A stretch of DNA of 64,000 bases from Corynebacterium sp. zg-331 (GTDB taxonomy: Bacteria > Actinomycetota > Actinomycetes > Mycobacteriales > Mycobacteriaceae): the NCBI RefSeq assembly GCF_014267345.1, contig NZ_JACMYD010000001.1:434001-498000 (forward strand), in the 5' to 3' direction. Numbering within the stretch: the stretch's first letter is position 1; the number at the start of each line of letters is the position of its first letter. A program made the translations under genes and the position numbers. Below the pieces are notes generated by a model. The model saw only the letters and a program-made list of their open reading frames with translations. It made no database searches and was not told the DNA's origin. Positions 6,376 through 14,225 of the stretch are shown piece after piece.

Positions 6376-8466
6376 CTATTTTAGGCGTGCGGGGTCCGCG
6401 GTGCCAGGTTCGGCGATCTGGCGTGCGGCGGTGTTCTCGGCGACGGCCTTAGTGGGCCACAGCTGCTTCATCGCCAGGACGGCCACGGTGGATACCGCGA
6501 TCCCGGCGGCCAGGGAGAGCACCCATCCCGCGGCGGGGGAGATAGCGGGAAGGACGAAGATGCCGCCGTGCGGTGCGCTGGCCGTCACGCCAAAGGCCAT
6601 GCTCAACGCGCCGGTGACGGCCCCGCCAGCCATCATGGAGGGGATGACGCGCAGCGGGTCGGCGGCGGCGAAGGGGATCGCACCTTCGGAGACGAAGGAG
6701 AGGCCCAGGAGCCAGGAGGACTTGCCGTTTTCCCGCTCCACCGGGGTAAACAGGCTGGAGCGTAAGAAGGTGGCTAGGGAGAGCGCGATGGGCGGAACCA
6801 TGCCCGAGGCCATGACGGCGGCCATGATCGTCATGGAGGACTCGTCGCCGGTGGATAGGCCCGCCGTGGCGAAGAGGTAGGCAGCCTTATTCACCGGCCC
6901 GCCGAGGTCGAAACACATCATCAGTCCAAGGATCACTCCCAGCAATACGGCGGAGGAGCCGGACATCGAGTTGAGCCAGTCCTGGAGTCCCGTCATGATC
7001 GCCTCGAGAGGCTTGCCGAGCAGCAGGAACATGGCCAGACCCACGATCATGGAGCTCAGCAGCGGGATGATGACCACGGGCATGAGGGAGGCCACCCAGC
7101 GGGGCACCCGCCACGAGCCGATCCACATGGCGATCAGTCCGGCGAGAATACCCGTGACCAGCCCGCCGATGAACCCCGCTCCCAGGGCCACCGAGAGGGC
7201 ACCACCCACGAAACCGGGGGCGATGCCGGGGCGGTTGGCTAGGGCGTAGGCGATGTAGCCGGAGAGCGCGGCCACCACGAATCCCATCGCAGCCTGGCCG
7301 GTAGCAAAGAACACGGCGGCTAGGTAAAGGGGCAGCCCCGCCTGGTCAAAGGCCACGAGCTGGCCGTTGATCATGGCCGCCTGATCCGGCAGGTTGGTCA
7401 GGGAGTACTCGGTGACCAGCACCTGCCAGTAGTCTCCTACGGCGCGGCCGCCGAGGAGGTAGCCCAGGGCGAGCAGCAGGCCACCGGCGGCCACGAAGGG
7501 CACCATGTAGGAAACGCCGGTCATTACGGCCTGCTGGATGCGCTTGCCCCAACTCAGGCTTGAGCCCTGGGCGGGGGTGGCCTCGTGGCCTTCCGGCGCC
7601 GCGGCGGGATCGCCGGCCACGCGCAGGGAGCCGGGATCGGTCGCGGCGGCCACCGCCTCGTCGAGCATGACGCCCGGTTCGTTGATGGCGCGCTTAACGC
7701 CTGACTCGATCACGGGCTTGCCGGCAAAACGCTCCCGATCTTTGACGCCTACGTCGGTGGCGAAGATGACGGCGTCGGCGGCCTCGATGGTGGCGGCCGG
7801 TAGGGGGGTGACGGCAGAAGAGCCCTGCGGTTCCACGGAAAGCTCGATGTCCGGGCGGGCATCGGCGGTGTGGGTGAGGGCGTCGGCGGCCATGTAGGTG
7901 TGGGCGATGCCCGTGGGGCAGGCGGTCACGGCCACGATCCGAGTGCGTCTGGTGCTGGAGGCGACGGAATCCGAGGCTCCAGTTTCCTCGGTGGGTTTCT
8001 TTTTCCTCGGCGCGGCCTGGATGACCTCGGTGACGAGCGCGACGATCTCCTCGGCGCTGCCCGCTCCGCGCAGCCCCTCAAGGAAATCCGGGCGTACGAG
8101 GGCCCGGGCGAGCTTGGAGAGGATCTTGAGGTGTTCTTTGCCCCCACCATCGGGGGCGGCGATGAGGAAAACCAGGGAAGCGGGGCCGTCGGGGCCGGAA
8201 AAATCCACGGGGTGGTGCAGTCGGGCGAAGGCGAGCGTCGGTTCGGTGACGGCCGCGGAGCGGCAGTGCGGAATGGCCACGCCGCCGGGAACGCCGGTGC
8301 CGGATTTCTCCTCGCGGGTGCGGGCGTCGTGGGCGAGCACGGCGGGGTCGGTGGCTCGTCCCGCACCCGAGACGAGCCGGGCCAGGTGCTCGATGACGGT
8401 GGCGGGTTTGGTGCCGGCATCGATGTCCAGGCCCACAAGATCGGTGGTGATGAGAGGGGCGTTCAT
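6376..8466 (-). CDS. ptsF: PTS fructose transporter, fused EIIABC
   Basis: This membrane permease imports fructose and phosphorylates it to fructose-1-phosphate. Domains run IIA-IIB-IIC in 696 residues. The IIA domain has His67 in GVAIPHCRS. The IIB domain has Cys183 in ACPTGIAHTYMAA, the usual fructose-IIB motif. From about residue 310 the IIC domain carries some ten membrane segments, with GGPVNKAAY typical of fructose permeases. An AAAGGA ribosome binding site precedes ATG 8466. It lies 39 bp downstream of fruK, whose product uses the fructose-1-phosphate it makes. Confidence 0.95.
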   Translation of the reverse strand: MNAPLITTDLVGLDIDAGTKPATVIEHLARLVSGAGRATDPAVLAHDARTREEKSGTGVPGGVAIPHCRSAAVTEPTLAFARLHHPVDFSGPDGPASLVFLIAAPDGGGKEHLKILSKLARALVRPDFLEGLRGAGSAEEIVALVTEVIQAAPRKKKPTEETGASDSVASSTRRTRIVAVTACPTGIAHTYMAADALTHTADARPDIELSVEPQGSSAVTPLPAATIEAADAVIFATDVGVKDRERFAGKPVIESGVKRAINEPGVMLDEAVAAATDPGSLRVAGDPAAAPEGHEATPAQGSSLSWGKRIQQAVMTGVSYMVPFVAAGGLLLALGYLLGGRAVGDYWQVLVTEYSLTNLPDQAAMINGQLVAFDQAGLPLYLAAVFFATGQAAMGFVVAALSGYIAYALANRPGIAPGFVGGALSVALGAGFIGGLVTGILAGLIAMWIGSWRVPRWVASLMPVVIIPLLSSMIVGLAMFLLLGKPLEAIMTGLQDWLNSMSGSSAVLLGVILGLMMCFDLGGPVNKAAYLFATAGLSTGDESSMTIMAAVMASGMVPPIALSLATFLRSSLFTPVERENGKSSWLLGLSFVSEGAIPFAAADPLRVIPSMMAGGAVTGALSMAFGVTASAPHGGIFVLPAISPAAGWVLSLAAGIAVSTVAVLAMKQLWPTKAVAENTAARQIAEPGTADPARLK

Positions 8467-8505
8467 CGGGGATTCCTTTCTGACTATCGAGTTATATGGG
8501 TGGGT

Positions 8506-9486
8506 TCAGGCCTCGGAAGCAAGGGCCGTGACGCGCGTTCGGCTAAGATCGGCTTGTTCCGGACGGGGCAGGGTAGTGCCGGGCAGTGCGGTGGCGGCGC
8601 TTCCGTAGGCCACGGCATGGCGCAGGCGCTGCTCGGGGGTCGCTTGTGTGCTGGCGGCCAGGAGGTAGCCCGCCAGGGCGCTATCGCCCGCCCCCACGGT
8701 GGAGACCACGGTGGTGGGCGGGGCGGCGGCGATCCACGCGCCCTGGGCCGTCACGAGGGCTGCCCCCGCCCCGCCGAGGGTGACCAGCACGGATTCCACG
8801 CCGCGGGCGACGATGGATCGCGCGGCATCCACCACGGGTTCGAAGTGTCCTTCTTCCGCCTGTTTTTCTAGCTCCAGCCCATCGCAGCCGACGAGCTGGC
8901 CCAGCTCCAGTCCGTTGGGCTTGATGAGGTGTGGGGCGGCGCGGTCGAAGCTGTGGCCGAGGGCGATCATGGCCGCATCCGAGGTATCCACGGCGATGCG
9001 GGCGCGGGGAACCTCTGCCCGCAGGTGCGCCACGAGGTCTCCGTACCAGCCGACGGGCAGCCCGGGGGGAAGGGAGCCTGCCAGCGCTATCCATGGGACG
9101 TTGTCCTGCTTGGCCACGGTGATCAGGGTATCGGCCATGAGGTCGCGCACGGCCGCATCGATTCGAGGGCCGGGTCCGTTGAGCTTGGTGGTGGTGCCAT
9201 CAGGCTGCGTGATAGTGGTGTTGGTGCGCACCGGCTCCTGCATGGGAATCGCGCGGTGGGGGATGCCCTCCCGGGTGGCTAGATCGACAAAGGGATCGGT
9301 GGGTGCGGCGGGGAAGAGCGCCAGGGTGGGGCGATGGGCGAGATGGATCGCGTGGGCAACATTGACGCCCTTGCCCCCGGCGACGTAGTGGAGCGTGCTG
9401 AGTCTGTGCACGGCCCCGGGGGAAAGCGGTTCGGGGAGGATCAAGGTGGCATCGACGCTGGGGTTGGGGGTGAGAGTGAGGATCAC
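8506..9486 (-). CDS. fruK: 1-phosphofructokinase
   Basis: This PfkB-family kinase converts fructose-1-phosphate to fructose-1,6-bisphosphate. It shows the N-terminal TLTPNPSVDATL opening, the YVAGGKGVNVA substrate loop (near residue 35) and the C-terminal STVGAGDS motif with the catalytic Asp. Length is 326 residues. It is the first gene of the fruK-ptsF-ptsH unit and diverges from ptsI across 182 bp that hold paired SugR-type half-sites. Confidence 0.93.
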   Translation of the reverse strand: MILTLTPNPSVDATLILPEPLSPGAVHRLSTLHYVAGGKGVNVAHAIHLAHRPTLALFPAAPTDPFVDLATREGIPHRAIPMQEPVRTNTTITQPDGTTTKLNGPGPRIDAAVRDLMADTLITVAKQDNVPWIALAGSLPPGLPVGWYGDLVAHLRAEVPRARIAVDTSDAAMIALGHSFDRAAPHLIKPNGLELGQLVGCDGLELEKQAEEGHFEPVVDAARSIVARGVESVLVTLGGAGAALVTAQGAWIAAAPPTTVVSTVGAGDSALAGYLLAASTQATPEQRLRHAVAYGSAATALPGTTLPRPEQADLSRTRVTALASEA

Positions 9487-9564
9487 GGTGGTTCCTTGAC
9501 GCTTGGCTGCTGAGAGAGGAGGGTCACTGTCTATGTTTGGTTATGCTTTAATCCTTTCCCTTTA

Positions 9565-9623
9565 TGTCCGAAAAGTCAAGAGATCATATGTCTGCTCGGG
9601 AGAATATGGGGTTTGTTCGGACA
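9565..9623. promoter_or_regulatory. Paired inverted TCGGACA half-sites in the fruK/ptsI divergent promoter region
   Basis: TGTCCGAA (9565-9572) and TTCGGACA (9616-9623) form perfect inverted arms 51 bp apart, about five helical turns. TCGGACA agrees with the TCRRACA-type heptamer I recall for corynebacterial SugR. On the minus strand TTGACT (9579-9574), a plausible fruK -35, touches the left arm. Repression of both promoters by SugR is inferred. Confidence 0.5.
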
Positions 9624-9668
9624 CATTGCTGTGGCGCGGCGGGTGCGCCCCCGGCTAGAGTGGTGCGC

Positions 9669-11369
9669 ATGACCGAAGGTTCTGGAAATAACGCTTCTGC
9701 CCACCTCACCATCAAAGGGACCGGCGTGGTGGCGGGCATCGCCTACGCGGACGTGGTGTGGGTGCGTCCCCGGCCCGAGCTCCCCACCGGCGGCACCACC
9801 CTTCCCGAGGGGGAACGGGAGGCGGAATACGAGAGGTTTGTGGAGGCGGCCGAGACCGTGGCGCGCCGCCTCGACGAGCGGGCGGCCCGCGCCGAGGGGG
9901 TCGCGGCGGAGGTGCTCGGTGCCACCGCTGGCATGGTACGCGACCGGGGATGGCGCAAGGCCGTGCGCAAGAATGTCCGATCGGGCATGGATGCCGCCGT
10001 GGCCACGATGGAGGCCACGGCCAAGTTCGTCGCCATGTTCAACGCCGCGGGTGGGGTGATGGCCGAGCGCACCACCGATCTGCGAGATATTCGCGACCGG
10101 GTGATCGCCCAGCTGCGGGGGGAAGAAGAACCCGGCCTTCCCGCGATCGAGGGCGAGGCGATCCTCTTTGCCGATGACCTTTCCCCGGCCGATACCGCGG
10201 GCCTGGATGTGAAGCATTATCGCGGTTTGGTGACCGAGCTTGGCGGACCCACCAGCCACACGGCCATTATCGCCCGGCAGCTCAATCTGCCGTGCATCGT
10301 GGCCGCGGGTGCCGCGATCCGCGATGTCACGGCGGGGGAGCGGGTGCTCATCGATGGTTCCCTGGGGCTTGTGCGCACCGGTGCGGATCCGCAGGAGGCC
10401 CAGCGCATGGTGTGTGAATCCCAGGAGAGGGCGGCCGCGATCGCCCGGTGGACCGGTCCCGCCGTTACCAAGGATGGCTACCGGGTACAGCTGCTCGCCA
10501 ACGTGCAGGACGCCCATGCCGCTCGGATTGCCGCCGACACTCAGGCGGAGGGGATCGGCCTGTACCGCACGGAGATGAGCTTCCTGTCCGCCACCGAGGA
10601 GCCCTCGGTAGAGGAGCAGGCAGCGCTGTACGGCAAGGTGTTCTCCGCTTTCCCGGAGTCCAAGGTTGTGGTGCGCACCCTCGATGCCGGATCGGATAAG
10701 CCGATCGCCTACGCGAACATGAGCGAGGAGGAAAACCCGGCTCTGGGGGTGCGCGGGCTGCGCATCGCGCGGGATAATGAGGCGCTGCTGACCCGGCAGC
10801 TCGACGCGATCGCACAGGCCGCCGAGGGGCGCGGCGAGCAGGCCCCCACCTGGGTGATGGCCCCGATGGTATCCACGGCGCGGGAAGCGGAATGGTTTGC
10901 CTCCCTATGCAAGGAGCGTGGCCTGACGCCGGGGGCGATGATCGAGGTGCCCGCCGCGGCCCTCATGGCGGATAAGATCATGCCGCACCTGGACTTCGTC
11001 TCTATCGGCACGAACGACCTCACGCAGTACACGATGGCGGCCGATCGGCTTTCCTCCCAGCTGGCCTACCTGACCGACCCCTGGCAGCCCGCGGTGCTTC
11101 GGCTCATTCAGCACACCTGCGTGGTGGGGCGCGACACGAATACCGCCGTGGGCGTATGCGGTGAGGCGGCCGCCGACCCGATGCTTGCCTGTGTGCTCGC
11201 CGGTCTGGGCGTTCATTCGCTGTCCGCGGCCTCCACAGCGGTGGCCGGGGTGGGGGCCCAACTCGCGGAGGTGACTTTCGAGGAATGCGAGGTCGCCGCT
11301 GCGGCGGCCCTGGCCTCCGAGGGCGCCTTCGAGGCGCGTGAGGCGGTTCGATTAGTCCTAGCCAGGTGA
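9669..11369 (+). CDS. ptsI: Phosphoenolpyruvate-protein phosphotransferase (PTS enzyme I)
   Basis: Enzyme I takes phosphate from phosphoenolpyruvate and passes it to HPr. The phosphorylated His197 lies in GGPTSHTAIIARQ, and the C-terminal TIM-barrel shows the FLSATEEPS, RTLDAGSDKP and SIGTNDLTQYTMAADR signatures with the active-site Cys in VGVCGEAA. I chose ATG 9669 (566 aa), which gives the normal length; the frame stays open upstream to 9564, but that stretch is the promoter region. It is transcribed alone, divergently from fruK. Confidence 0.95.
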   Translation: MTEGSGNNASAHLTIKGTGVVAGIAYADVVWVRPRPELPTGGTTLPEGEREAEYERFVEAAETVARRLDERAARAEGVAAEVLGATAGMVRDRGWRKAVRKNVRSGMDAAVATMEATAKFVAMFNAAGGVMAERTTDLRDIRDRVIAQLRGEEEPGLPAIEGEAILFADDLSPADTAGLDVKHYRGLVTELGGPTSHTAIIARQLNLPCIVAAGAAIRDVTAGERVLIDGSLGLVRTGADPQEAQRMVCESQERAAAIARWTGPAVTKDGYRVQLLANVQDAHAARIAADTQAEGIGLYRTEMSFLSATEEPSVEEQAALYGKVFSAFPESKVVVRTLDAGSDKPIAYANMSEEENPALGVRGLRIARDNEALLTRQLDAIAQAAEGRGEQAPTWVMAPMVSTAREAEWFASLCKERGLTPGAMIEVPAAALMADKIMPHLDFVSIGTNDLTQYTMAADRLSSQLAYLTDPWQPAVLRLIQHTCVVGRDTNTAVGVCGEAAADPMLACVLAGLGVHSLSAASTAVAGVGAQLAEVTFEECEVAAAAALASEGAFEAREAVRLVLAR

Positions 11370-11412
11370 GGGAAGGGCCTCATGGAGGTGCGGCGGAGGT
11401 GCCGCGCCGACC

Positions 11413-12195
11413 TTAGGGAGCCATAACCACCTCGATGTCGCGGTCGCGCAGGCTCTGTACGTAGGATGCGGGGGCGTTGCTATCGGTGATGACCACATCG
11501 ACGTTGTCGATAGCGGCAAAACTCACCAGGTAGTCGTTGCCGATCTTGCTGGAATCGCACAACACCACCACGCGGCGGGCATTGGTCACCATCGCGGATT
11601 TGATGGCCGCCTCCTGCGCATCCGCCGTGGAGAGCCCGTGATCGAGGGTCAGGGCGTTGGTGCCGATGAAAGCCACGTCCGCGCGCATGAGCGCCAGGGT
11701 GCGCAGCGCGGTATCGCCCACCACGGCCTGTGTGATGGCCCGGACGGAGCCGCCAAGTAGCTGAATCTCGCTGAGTCCTTTGTTTGCCATGTTCAGTGCG
11801 ATGGGCAGGCTGTTGGTCACGATGGACCATTGATTGGCCTGGGGGGTATCGGCGATCAAATCCGCCAAGGCGGTGACGGTGGTGCCTGCATCCAGGAATA
11901 ACCCGCCGCCCGGGGTCTCGGGAAGGAAATTGAGCGCCGCCCGGGCAATGGCGGATTTAGCGTTGGGAGCCGAGCGTAGACGGGCATCCAGGGATAGCTC
12001 TGTTGTTTGGAAAGACTGCGTGGCCACGGCGCCGCCGTGGACGCGGTGGACGATTCCCTCCCGATCGAGTACCGCGAGGTCGCGCCGAATCGTCTCGGCC
12101 GTGACGTCGAATTTTCGGGAGAGCTCCGTCACGTTCACCCTGCCTTCAACGGCAGTTTGCGCGGCGATCTGACGCCGACGCTCCTCTGCGTACAT
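11413..12195 (-). CDS. sugR: DeoR-family sugar-metabolism repressor SugR
   Basis: The N-terminal winged helix (residues 1-57, with VTELSRKFDVTAETIRRDLAVLDREG) is followed by a DeoR sensor domain for sugar phosphates (GGGLFLDAGTTV, near residue 100). The N-terminus MYAEERRRQIAA and the position between lexA and ptsI match SugR of C. glutamicum, which represses PTS genes and is relieved by sugar phosphates. FruR, a related DeoR protein, is the alternative. It ends 44 bp from the convergent ptsI. Its upstream region has an inverted repeat that may allow autoregulation. Confidence 0.85.
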   Translation of the reverse strand: MYAEERRRQIAAQTAVEGRVNVTELSRKFDVTAETIRRDLAVLDREGIVHRVHGGAVATQSFQTTELSLDARLRSAPNAKSAIARAALNFLPETPGGGLFLDAGTTVTALADLIADTPQANQWSIVTNSLPIALNMANKGLSEIQLLGGSVRAITQAVVGDTALRTLALMRADVAFIGTNALTLDHGLSTADAQEAAIKSAMVTNARRVVVLCDSSKIGNDYLVSFAAIDNVDVVITDSNAPASYVQSLRDRDIEVVMAP

Positions 12196-12260
12196 GGCGG
12201 TTATTCCTTTCCGATCCGGCTTGATCCGGGGCTTCTAGCCTTCAAACGCTTACCATTGTT

Positions 12261-12286
12261 CCACAAAAACCACATTTGGTTTGTGG
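12261..12286. promoter_or_regulatory. Inverted repeat upstream of sugR
   Basis: CCACAAA (12261-12267) and TTTGTGG (12280-12286) are perfect inverted arms separated by 12 bp, within 66-91 bp upstream of sugR. The heptamer TTTGGTT (12275-12281) also occurs in the fruK/ptsI region at 9536-9542. It is a candidate operator for SugR itself or another sugar regulator. Confidence 0.35.
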
Positions 12287-12387
12287 GATTGATTGATCTC
12301 GTGTTGGCTCGGGCTAAAAGCGGAGGTCAGAAAGTGGGAAAGGCGGGGTGTCGATGGGATGCTACCCCTTTCTGGGGGCGATGATGC

Positions 12388-13092
12388 CTATAGCTTTCGC
12401 ATGACCGATACCACCTTGCCCATGATCTGGGCGTGGCTGCCGTCGATGGGGTCAAAGGCCTCGTTATGGGGCAGGAGCCATACGCCGGTGGAATCTCGAT
12501 GGAACTCCTTGACGGTGGCCTCGCCCTCGATGAGGGCGGCAACAAATTCCCCCTCCTCGGCCACCGGTTGGGAGCGTACGACGATCCAATCGCCGTCCAG
12601 GATGCCTGCATCGCGCATGGATTCCCCCGAGACCTTGAGCATGTAGAGCTCGCCCTCGCCCACGATATCGCTGGGAAGGGGGAAGTAATCGTCGATATTT
12701 TCCTCGGCCAGGATGGGCGAGCCGGCGGCGATACTGCCTAGGAGCGGTACATAGGAGGGGGCAGGTGCCTCCGGTGGGGTGGCTGCGGTGGGAGCGCCCT
12801 TGCTTGAGGCAGACGGGGAGGGGTCGCCGGGTAGGTGTCGCACATCTACCGCGCGAGGCTTATTGGGATCGCGGCGCAGGAAACCCTTTTTCTCCAGCTC
12901 CTTGAGCTGATAGGCCACGGAGGAAGTGGACTGTAGGCCGGCGGCGTCGCCGATCTCCCGAATGCTCGGCGGGTATCCGCGCAGCACCACGGCGTCGCGG
13001 ATGACCTCGAGGATCCGGCGCTGTCGGGCGGAAAGCGAGGTGAGGTCGGGGGCGGATGTGTCTGCGTCGGGGGTGCTGGCGGTGCGTGGCAT
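12388..13092 (-). CDS. lexA: SOS repressor LexA
   Basis: LexA blocks DNA-damage genes until RecA filaments trigger its self-cleavage. The N-terminal winged helix (residues 17-75, [16 protein letters not shown] and [13 protein letters not shown]) is followed by a Pro/Ala/Ser linker and the S24 peptidase fold. Cleavage is expected at Ala123-Gly124 in SIAAGSP; catalytic Ser158 (SGESM) and Lys195 (TVKEF) are present. It faces a small gene at 13322 across 229 bp containing LexA-box-like sites, the same layout as in C. glutamicum. Confidence 0.95.
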   Translation of the reverse strand: MPRTASTPDADTSAPDLTSLSARQRRILEVIRDAVVLRGYPPSIREIGDAAGLQSTSSVAYQLKELEKKGFLRRDPNKPRAVDVRHLPGDPSPSASSKGAPTAATPPEAPAPSYVPLLGSIAAGSPILAEENIDDYFPLPSDIVGEGELYMLKVSGESMRDAGILDGDWIVVRSQPVAEEGEFVAALIEGEATVKEFHRDSTGVWLLPHNEAFDPIDGSHAQIMGKVVSVMRKL

Positions 13093-13234
13093 GCGCGGTA
13101 CTCCTTTGCCGGTGCGATTCCAATGCTTTCACTTTACACAATGGTCGCGCTCCGTTGGGACTGATGTTCGAAAATTTTTCCCTGGGACTAGACAGAGGCG
13201 AGGGGGGATGCTATAACGGGTATCGAGCACTGTA

Positions 13235-13250
13235 TCGAACATCTGATCTA
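13235..13250. promoter_or_regulatory. LexA box
   Basis: TCGAACATCTGATCTA matches 12 of the 14 fixed positions of the actinobacterial SOS box TCGAAC-A-NN-T-GTTCGA. It lies in the lexA/13322 divergent region, 143 bp from the lexA start. A weaker overlapping partial site begins at 13223. Confidence 0.65.
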
Positions 13251-13267
13251 TCCTTGGGGAGAGGGTG

Positions 13268-13296
13268 TTCGAGGGTGTGTTCGCTCGATTTATGAT
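13268..13296 (+). promoter_or_regulatory. SOS promoter of the gene at 13322, with second LexA-box-like site
   Basis: TATGAT at 13291-13296 and TTCGAG at 13268-13273 are 17 bp apart. A weaker LexA-like site (13269-13284, ending TGTTCGC) overlaps the -35 and fills the spacer. LexA bound there would block RNA polymerase. Confidence 0.5.
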
Positions 13297-13321
13297 GTGA
13301 AAACTTCCGAAAGGAAACGGC

Positions 13322-13693
13322 ATGAGCACCCCCTTTATCCCCTTTCAAAGTGCACGGATGTCCTCTTCTTCCGTTTCTCCGGTGGATGTTCGCGAAATGG
13401 GCGTTGGCCCGTCGTTCGCTATGGTTCCGGTTTCTGTTCGAACGATCACTCATTCGAATGAAGCTGTTTCGGGATGCCGGCGATCCGTTCCCGCCTACGC
13501 GCGCAGCGATGGTGGAGGGGCGGGAACATGTCCGCGACGCAGCCGCATGGATCAGATCACCACCTATCTGGTGGGCGGTGCTTTTGGGCTCAGCATGGTG
13601 CTCGGCGCGGTCTTTCTCACGGATGAGGGCGTAGATCCCGCGGCCGAGGTGGGATCACCCGCGCACCCGGTGCCCGCGGCGTCGGCGTGGTGA
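13322..13693 (+). CDS. Small SOS-linked membrane protein, candidate DivS-type cell-division suppressor
   Basis: The 123-residue product has a Ser/Val-rich N-terminal half and one hydrophobic helix near residues 79-97 ([18 protein letters not shown]). No LysM or catalytic domain is visible. A strong AAAGGA ribosome binding site precedes the ATG, and LexA-type sites lie in its promoter. In C. glutamicum the gene divergent from lexA and ahead of nrdR is divS, an SOS-induced inhibitor of septation; the identical position supports the same role here. The call rests on context, not on strong sequence recall. Confidence 0.55.
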   Translation: MSTPFIPFQSARMSSSSVSPVDVREMGVGPSFAMVPVSVRTITHSNEAVSGCRRSVPAYARSDGGGAGTCPRRSRMDQITTYLVGGAFGLSMVLGAVFLTDEGVDPAAEVGSPAHPVPAASAW

Positions 13694-13751
13694 GGCAATA
13701 GAATCGGCCTGTACGTTTCTCGCCGTTTGCCACGAGGAGGCATGGTTTTCC

Positions 13752-14225
13752 GTGTACTGCCCTTTTTGCCATCACACGCATTCCAAAGTGATCGATTCCC
13801 GGGTGATCGACGCCGGCGCGGCGATTCGTCGTCGCAGGGAATGCAGCAGCTGTTCCGGGCGCTTTACCACCGTGGAGAAGGCGATCCTGTTGGTGGTCAA
13901 GCGCAATGGGGTGACGGAGCCGTTTAGCCGAGAAAAGGTGATCACCGGTGTGCGGCGGGCTTGCCAGGGCCGTGCCGTCTCCGACGACGCCCTTAAGCGC
14001 CTAGCCCAACAGGTGGAGGAGACGGTGCGCAGCCACGGTAGCTCGCAGATCAACGCCAACGCCATAGGCCTGGCCATCCTGGAGCCCCTGCGAGAACTTG
14101 ACGAGGTGGCCTATCTGCGCTTTGCCTCTGTGTATAAATCCTTCGATTGCGCGGAGGATTTCGAGAAGGAAATTCGCCTCATGCGCCGCCGTTGCCGGGA
14201 GGGGGTGATGAGCCACGAGGTCTAG
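13752..14225 (+). CDS. nrdR: Transcriptional repressor NrdR
   Basis: NrdR senses ATP/dATP and represses ribonucleotide reductase genes. The N-terminal zinc ribbon has paired cysteines in MYCPFCHH and [13 protein letters not shown], followed by the ATP-cone ([16 protein letters not shown] onward). Length (157 aa) is standard. The GTG start is preceded by AGGAGG 12 bp upstream. Its TAG stop shares the palindrome CTAG with the stop of the convergent hrpA. Confidence 0.96.
   Translation: MYCPFCHHTHSKVIDSRVIDAGAAIRRRRECSSCSGRFTTVEKAILLVVKRNGVTEPFSREKVITGVRRACQGRAVSDDALKRLAQQVEETVRSHGSSQINANAIGLAILEPLRELDEVAYLRFASVYKSFDCAEDFEKEIRLMRRRCREGVMSHEV

Noticed and set aside
7870..8871. A 333-codon plus-strand frame opposite ptsF/fruK
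   Set aside because: Gly-rich low-complexity translation spanning two real genes; no ribosome binding site or family features.
13350..13634. Alternative frame (94 codons) over the SOS-linked gene
   Set aside because: The 13322 frame has the strong AAAGGA site and proper promoter spacing; this one has none.
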